From NCBI GenBank assembly GCA_025054525.1, contig JANWZJ010000012.1, positions 1 through 37,960 of the forward strand: a stretch of 37,960 bases of DNA. The letters run 5' to 3'. The translations under genes were made by a program, and so were the position numbers. The stretch's first letter is position 1, and every line of letters begins with the position of its first letter. Under the pieces are notes generated by a model that did no database searches, was not told the DNA's origin, and saw only the letters and a list, made by a program, of their open reading frames with translations. Positions 33,989 to 37,960 of the stretch are shown piece after piece. This DNA is from Bacteroidia bacterium. Its GTDB lineage: Bacteria; Bacteroidota; Bacteroidia; SpSt-205.

Positions 33989-35383
33989 TCAGCCCATCTG
34001 ACCTGCCGCTCGGAAGAAGGGAATCACATCGCGCACATTGCTCATGCCTGTGAGGAAAAGGAGAAGCCGTTCCAATCCCAGTCCAAATCCGCTATGAGGC
34101 ACCGTGCCAAAGCGGCGCGTGTCTAAGTATCCCTTGTAGGCGAAAAGGTCCATACGGCGTTCTTCCATGCGATTTAGCAGCACTTCATAGCGCTCTTCCC
34201 GCTGAGACCCGCCAATCACTTCTCCTATCCGCGGGAAAAGTACATCAAAAGAAGCGACGGTCTTTCCATCCTCATTTTGGCGCATGTAAAAGGCTTTGAT
34301 GGCTTTGGGGTAGTTATATACAATGATGGGACGACGAGCGTATTCTTCTACCAGGTAGCGCTCATGTTCGGCTTGTAGGTCAGCCCCCCAATATACAGGG
34401 TACTCAAAGCGGCGCCCACTTTTCTCCAAAAGTTCAATCGCCTCCGTGTAAGAGAGACGCAAGAAGGACTCTTTCAGCACATTTTCTATCTGGGTGAGAA
34501 GCTGCGGTTCGTAGCGCTCTGCCAGAAACTGTAGCTCTTCTGAAAAGTGAGCCTGCGTATGGCGAATGATAGAACGCAGAAAATCTTCTGCTAAGTCCAT
34601 CGTCATAGTAAGATCATAGAACGCCATTTCGGGTTCTATCATCCAGAACTCTGCGAGGTGTCGGGGTGTATGCGAGGGTTCGGCTCGGAATGTAGGGCCG
34701 AAGGTGTAGATTTTACCCAGCCCCATCGCGAGCTGCTCCCCCTCTAACTGTCCGCTTACCGTGAGATAAGCTGTGCGCCCAAAAAAGTCTTTCGTGAAGT
34801 CTGTTTCCTGAGGAGACAAGGTAGTTACTCGGAAAAGCTGTCCGGCTCCTTCGCAGTCTGAGGGAGTGAGGATGGGCGTATGCACATAGACGAAACCCTG
34901 TTCTTGAAAGTACTGATGGATGGCGAAGGAAACCCCACTTCGTATGCGGAAGACGGCTTGAAAGGTGCGAGTGCGGGGGCGCAAATGGGCTATCTCCCTC
35001 AGAAACTCTAAAGAGTGTGCTTTCTTCTGGAGGGGATAAACCTCAGGGTCTGCCTGCCCGTAGAGCTGATAGCCTTCTGCCACCAGCTCAAAGGGCTGCG
35101 GACGATTCGGAGTAGCCTGCAAAGTACCCCATACTTCCAAACTACTCCCTGTGTGAAGTTCGCTCTCTATGCGTTCTACGGGGATTTGCTCATGAGCCAT
35201 GACCACTTGAAGCGAGCGAAGGGTGGAGCCGTCATAGAGTTCTACGAAACTTACCTGGCGTGTGGTGCGTCGCGTGCGTATCCAACCCCGAATGATAAGT
35301 TTTTCACCTATGGGGGGACTCTGGAATAGCTCTGCGATGCCGAGATACAGAGTAGGGCTCGGAAGCCCACGGGCTGGCTGCAT
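33989..35383 (-). CDS. asnS: Asparaginyl-tRNA synthetase
   Basis: AsnRS charges tRNA-Asn. The 464 aa have an N-terminal OB-fold anticodon-binding domain ('LIIRGWIRTRRTTRQVSFVEL', about 25-120) and a class II catalytic core. Motif 2 is seen in 'TFGPTFRAEPSHTPRHLAEFWMIEPEM' and motif 3 in 'GFGLGLERLLLFLTGMSNVRDVIPF'. The ending RDVIPF favours AsnRS over AspRS. The ATG at 35383 is 4 bases after a TACCTTTG element. It begins the asnS-mtaB unit and is divergent from the two-domain DUF1573 gene with a 38-base gap. Confidence 0.95.
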   Translation of the reverse strand: MQPARGLPSPTLYLGIAELFQSPPIGEKLIIRGWIRTRRTTRQVSFVELYDGSTLRSLQVVMAHEQIPVERIESELHTGSSLEVWGTLQATPNRPQPFELVAEGYQLYGQADPEVYPLQKKAHSLEFLREIAHLRPRTRTFQAVFRIRSGVSFAIHQYFQEQGFVYVHTPILTPSDCEGAGQLFRVTTLSPQETDFTKDFFGRTAYLTVSGQLEGEQLAMGLGKIYTFGPTFRAEPSHTPRHLAEFWMIEPEMAFYDLTMTMDLAEDFLRSIIRHTQAHFSEELQFLAERYEPQLLTQIENVLKESFLRLSYTEAIELLEKSGRRFEYPVYWGADLQAEHERYLVEEYARRPIIVYNYPKAIKAFYMRQNEDGKTVASFDVLFPRIGEVIGGSQREERYEVLLNRMEERRMDLFAYKGYLDTRRFGTVPHSGFGLGLERLLLFLTGMSNVRDVIPFFRAAGQMG

Positions 35384-35387
35384 ACTG

Positions 35388-35395
35388 CAAAGGTA
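35388..35395 (-). promoter_or_regulatory. -7 promoter element TACCTTTG for asnS
   Basis: A perfect TAnnTTTG match on the minus strand ends 4 bases (CAGT) before the asnS ATG. It is separated by 14 bases from the plus-strand element at 35410-35417. Confidence 0.68.
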
Positions 35396-35409
35396 AGCTA
35401 AGAAAATTC

Positions 35410-35417
35410 TAACTTTG
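35410..35417 (+). promoter_or_regulatory. -7 promoter element TAACTTTG for the DUF1573 gene
   Basis: A perfect TAnnTTTG match ends 4 bases (TACC) before the ATG at 35422. The -33 region would have to lie inside asnS or its promoter; I see no TTTG there. Confidence 0.68.
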
Positions 35418-35421
35418 TACC

Positions 35422-36531
35422 ATGCGGAGAGCAGGAATAGGGCTTTTCATCTCATCCTGTTTGTGGGCACAAATCGTATTTGATAAGACGGAACATGATT
35501 TCGGCGAAGTAGAAGAAGGCCCCGCTGCAGTTTATACCTTTACTTTCAAGAATACGGGAGACAAGCCAGTGAAACTTACTTCGGTCAAGGCTTCTTGTGG
35601 TTGTACTACCCCGAGTTGGACGCAGGAGGAAGTGCCTCCGGGTGGCACAGGCACTGTCCAAGCGTCGTATGACACCAAAGGGCGCCCCGGCGCTTTCCTC
35701 AAAACTATCACTGTACAGCATAGCGCCAGCGAGACACCGATTGTTCTCACAATCAAGGGTTCAGTCAAGTCCAATAAGCCCGTAGAAAAATATACTGAGG
35801 TAGATGGAGGATTAGGCTGGGTCAAGCGTCGTGAAACCTTCGGGAATGTTAAGTCTACGGAGACCCCCAGCCTTACTTTTGAAGTCAAGAATATCGTCTC
35901 TTATCCAATAGAGTTCAGGGGGTTAGCTGACCCTAAGCCGATGTTCAAAGTATCTTTTCAGCCCACGCGCCTTCTCCCTGGACAAGAGGGTAAGGTGGTT
36001 GTTACGCTGGATGGCAAGGCGGCTCGTGCAGCAGGCTGGAAGCACCAATCGGGATTTTATGAGTTTCTGCGTATTCAGACTACCGATTCCTCTGCCCCCG
36101 AGAAACAGCTCGTTGTGAATGGCTCCTATGAAATTGTTTATACCTCGGAAGAACTTGCAAAAGCCCCCAAAGCTGCATTCTCAGTGATGGAGTTTGATGG
36201 CGGGGAAGTCTTAGAGGGACAAATGGTGGAGTACCGATTCATCGTGCGCAACGAAGGAAAAAGCGACCTTATCATAGAGAGCGTGAAGGCTTCCTGTGGC
36301 TGTACGGCGGTAGAACCCACCGAAAAGGTTCTCAAACCCGGTAAAAGCACAGAAATAGTAGCTCGTTTTGACTCCAAGGGGCGGTCTGGGTTCCAACATA
36401 AGACTATTACCGTGGAGACAAATGATCCCCTCAATCCACGTGCGCTTCTTCATCTCAAGGCGAATGTTGTGAGCACCTCTAACTTTTCTCCTTCTGGCGG
36501 AGCGCCCTTCAATCTCACTCCGAGCTACTGA
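35422..36531 (+). CDS. Secreted protein with two DUF1573 domains
   Basis: The 369 aa begin with a signal peptide (MRRAGIGLFISSCLWAQ). A first DUF1573 domain (about 18-115) reads 'FDKTEHDFGEVEEG' and 'VKASCGCTTPSWTQEEVPPGG'. A central beta-rich region has no clear signature. A second DUF1573 domain (about 255-350) reads 'FDGGEVLEGQMVEYRF' and 'VKASCGCTAVEPTEKVLKPG'. The paired Cys-Gly-Cys in each domain is the family hallmark; its role is unknown, though a metal or disulfide role is possible. The first domain closely resembles that of the lipoprotein at 21775-22206. It is probably periplasmic. It has its own -7 element; rimP downstream has another. Confidence 0.9.
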   Translation: MRRAGIGLFISSCLWAQIVFDKTEHDFGEVEEGPAAVYTFTFKNTGDKPVKLTSVKASCGCTTPSWTQEEVPPGGTGTVQASYDTKGRPGAFLKTITVQHSASETPIVLTIKGSVKSNKPVEKYTEVDGGLGWVKRRETFGNVKSTETPSLTFEVKNIVSYPIEFRGLADPKPMFKVSFQPTRLLPGQEGKVVVTLDGKAARAAGWKHQSGFYEFLRIQTTDSSAPEKQLVVNGSYEIVYTSEELAKAPKAAFSVMEFDGGEVLEGQMVEYRFIVRNEGKSDLIIESVKASCGCTAVEPTEKVLKPGKSTEIVARFDSKGRSGFQHKTITVETNDPLNPRALLHLKANVVSTSNFSPSGGAPFNLTPSY

Positions 36532-36593
36532 GGGCTCAGCTTAGTTGCGCGGGAGTAGAGGGTAAAACCCCGCTAAGGCAAACAGAAAAGCAC

Positions 36594-36601
36594 TAACTTT
36601 G
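36594..36601 (+). promoter_or_regulatory. -7 promoter element TAACTTTG for rimP-nusA
   Basis: A perfect TAnnTTTG match ends 7 bases (TCTCAAG) before the rimP ATG. The 77-base gap after the DUF1573 gene also holds a short GGGT-AAA-ACCC inverted repeat (36561-36570) without a following T-run, so I do not call a terminator. Confidence 0.6.
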
Positions 36602-36608
36602 TCTCAAG

Positions 36609-37082
36609 ATGCAAGTTCTGCGCATGATAGAAAAGCGCCTTCGGGTTTGGGTGACCTCTCAGCTTGCTGAATCTTTCCCGGAGGCATTCCTTGTGGAGAC
36701 TCGCTTGCGTGTGCATCGTAATGCGCCCGAGGTGTCGCTGCGTATAGACACAGATACGGGTTGGACGCTGGATAAGTTTGTGCGCATTCACCTTTTCCTC
36801 AAGGAGCGCATGGAAGGGCTCTCTTGGCTTCCTGAGGGATGCCATTTGAGTGTAGCTTCTCCCAGCTTGGACATGCCCATTAAGGTTCGCCGCCAGTACC
36901 TCCAAAAGCTGGGCAAGCCTCTCCGTGTCTATACCTGGCGGGGTAGATATGTACGGGGAATTTTAGAGAGAGTAAAAGAAGAGGGGATAGAGCTAAGCAC
37001 ACCTTCTCGGAAAATCTACCTGCGTTGGAGCGACATCAAGTTTGCTCGCTTAGAGAGAGAAAAACCTCAATCCCTGAACTAA
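36609..37082 (+). CDS. rimP: Ribosome maturation factor RimP
   Basis: RimP is needed for assembly of the 30S subunit. The 157 aa have an N-terminal alpha/beta domain with 'LRVHRNAPEVSLRIDTDTGWTLD', where the family shows a strand followed by an acidic D-x-D-x-G stretch, and a C-terminal Sm-like domain ('KPLRVYTWRGRYVRGILERVKEEGIEL'). Sequence identity to the model proteins looks low, but size, domain order and position directly before nusA make the call firm. nusA starts 3 bases after its stop. The start is supported by a TAACTTTG element 7 bases upstream. Confidence 0.9.
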   Translation: MQVLRMIEKRLRVWVTSQLAESFPEAFLVETRLRVHRNAPEVSLRIDTDTGWTLDKFVRIHLFLKERMEGLSWLPEGCHLSVASPSLDMPIKVRRQYLQKLGKPLRVYTWRGRYVRGILERVKEEGIELSTPSRKIYLRWSDIKFARLEREKPQSLN

Positions 37083-37085
37083 TCT

Positions 37086-37960
37086 ATGCCCCGCACACGC
37101 TCCACCCAAAAAATAACCGACAAAGCTCGCTATCGTCAGTCTCTCACGGAGTCTATACGAGACTTCATTCAGGTGCATGGCATAGATAAACAGCGTTTCA
37201 CTGATGTGATGCGTGAAGTCTTCATGGAGGTTCTTTCGGCGCATGGGGATAAGTCTGAGAATGCTGCTGACTCTTATCGGATTATCTTAGACTCAGAGAA
37301 GGGGGACTTGGAGATTTATCGTTTGCGCAAGATAGTACCTGATCATGAGGTAGAAGATGAAGCATACGAAGTACCTTTTAGCGAGGCGTTAGAGAAAGAG
37401 CCGGACTGCACTCTTGGAGAGACGCTGTATGAGGAAGTCTCGTTAGAGAGTCTTAGCCGCGCCCAAATAGAGCGCCTCAAAGAAAAGCTCCGAAATCAAC
37501 TGCGCGACTTAGACCGTACTGCGCTCTACGAAAGGTATAAGCAAATGGTAGGCGAAATCATAACGGGTGATGTACTCAAAATCACTCGGGATGAACTGAT
37601 TGTTCTACACGAGGGCAATGAACTATCCCTTCCCCGAAACGAGCTTATCCCTGAAAAAGATAAGTATGTCTCTAAGGACAGAATGGGCTCTCGGTTTCAG
37701 AGGGGCCTTTCTCGTCGTGGCGAAGCACCCACCAGTATTGTGAAGGCAGTGGTAGAACGAGTGCTCAATCCTCGTGAAATCTCTTCCTATCGTCCGATTG
37801 TAATTTTATCTCGTACATCGCCTTCATTCCTCAAGGCTCTCCTCAAGTTGGAGATACCTGAGATATATGATGGCATCATCAGCATCAAAAAGGTCGTACG
37901 TCACCCAGGTAAGCGGGCTAAGGTTTTAGTGGAAAGCTACGATGAGCGCATAGACCCTGT
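37086..37960 (+). CDS. nusA: Transcription termination/antitermination factor NusA, 3' end missing
   Basis: The frame opens with ATG at 37086 (M-P-R-T-R-S) and stays open to the right edge, giving at least 291 residues. The N-terminal domain that binds RNA polymerase covers about 1-125. An S1 domain follows ('GEIITGDVLKITRDELIVLHEG'). The KH region begins with 'RPIVILSRTSPSFLKALLKLEIPEI' and 'IISIKKVVRHPGKRAKVLVESYDERIDP', which is diagnostic for NusA. NusA modulates pausing, termination and antitermination. The order rimP-nusA is conserved in most bacteria and infB would be expected next, outside the window. Confidence 0.95.
   Translation, partial: MPRTRSTQKITDKARYRQSLTESIRDFIQVHGIDKQRFTDVMREVFMEVLSAHGDKSENAADSYRIILDSEKGDLEIYRLRKIVPDHEVEDEAYEVPFSEALEKEPDCTLGETLYEEVSLESLSRAQIERLKEKLRNQLRDLDRTALYERYKQMVGEIITGDVLKITRDELIVLHEGNELSLPRNELIPEKDKYVSKDRMGSRFQRGLSRRGEAPTSIVKAVVERVLNPREISSYRPIVILSRTSPSFLKALLKLEIPEIYDGIISIKKVVRHPGKRAKVLVESYDERIDP

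Noticed and set aside
36555-36576. GGGT-AAA-ACCC inverted repeat as a terminator of the DUF1573 gene
   Set aside because: The stem is only about 4 base pairs and no T-run follows.
1-37960. CRISPR array, insertion sequence or phage gene
   Set aside because: No regularly spaced direct repeats, transposase, integrase or terminal inverted repeats were seen; nearly all bases belong to housekeeping or envelope genes.

Overview
The window is a gene-dense stretch of about 38 kb from a member of the Bacteroidota; I cannot resolve the order or family. The reasons are: a b558-type succinate dehydrogenase (sdhCAB); PorX (receiver plus PglZ), the type IX secretion regulator; an M43 protease with a C-terminal type IX sorting domain; the order DUF1573-yajC-YbbR-coaE; purH next to mreBCD-mrdA; and the TAnnTTTG promoter element typical of this phylum. 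I found no rRNA, tRNA, CRISPR array, insertion sequence or prophage gene. No gene-free stretch exceeds 300 bases.

Layout. 1-2332: the end of a beta-propeller protein, then ribD (riboflavin). 2294-3056: an AT-richer patch with one orphan minus-strand membrane ORF. 3057-6501: sdhCAB. 6476-8716 (minus): a TonB-dependent receptor, divergent from a DUF6580 membrane protein (8733-9239). 9380-17498 (plus): a NeuD-like acyltransferase, purH, the cell-shape genes mreB, mreC, mreD and PBP2 (mrdA), rimO and an unrecognised gene. 17477-25018 (minus): a SixA-like phosphatase, the M43 protease, corA, coaE, a YbbR-like protein, yajC, a DUF1573 lipoprotein, a YtxH-like protein, rlpA, tpiA and a baeRF-type release-factor-like protein. 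25061-27540 (plus): a small membrane protein, a glutamate/dicarboxylate symporter and panC. 27523-29518 (minus): tsaE and porX. 29556-31304 (plus): a GAF-SpoIIE phosphatase. 31307-35383 (minus): a TerC-family protein, a putative outer-membrane barrel, mtaB and asnS. 35422 to the end (plus): a two-domain DUF1573 protein, rimP and the start of nusA, cut by the window edge.

How the genes fit together. Most are core housekeeping: respiration, cofactors (riboflavin, CoA, pantothenate), purines, cell wall and shape, tRNA and ribosome modification, and transcription. The accessory layer is the envelope: type IX secretion cargo and regulator, TonB import, and a phosphatase signalling gene divergent from porX.

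The main unexpected signal is architectural. Thirteen genes, nearly all those that begin a transcription unit, have TAnnTTTG (allowing one mismatch) ending 4-8 bases, most often exactly 4, before the start codon. This implies leaderless or nearly leaderless mRNAs. All five convergent gene pairs overlap tail to tail or abut, leaving no room for ordinary terminators. Together these suggest a strongly compacted genome with unusual initiation and termination. Other points of interest are a possible AUA start on the TonB receptor, a degenerate receiver domain on the phosphatase beside porX, and the baeRF-type protein.
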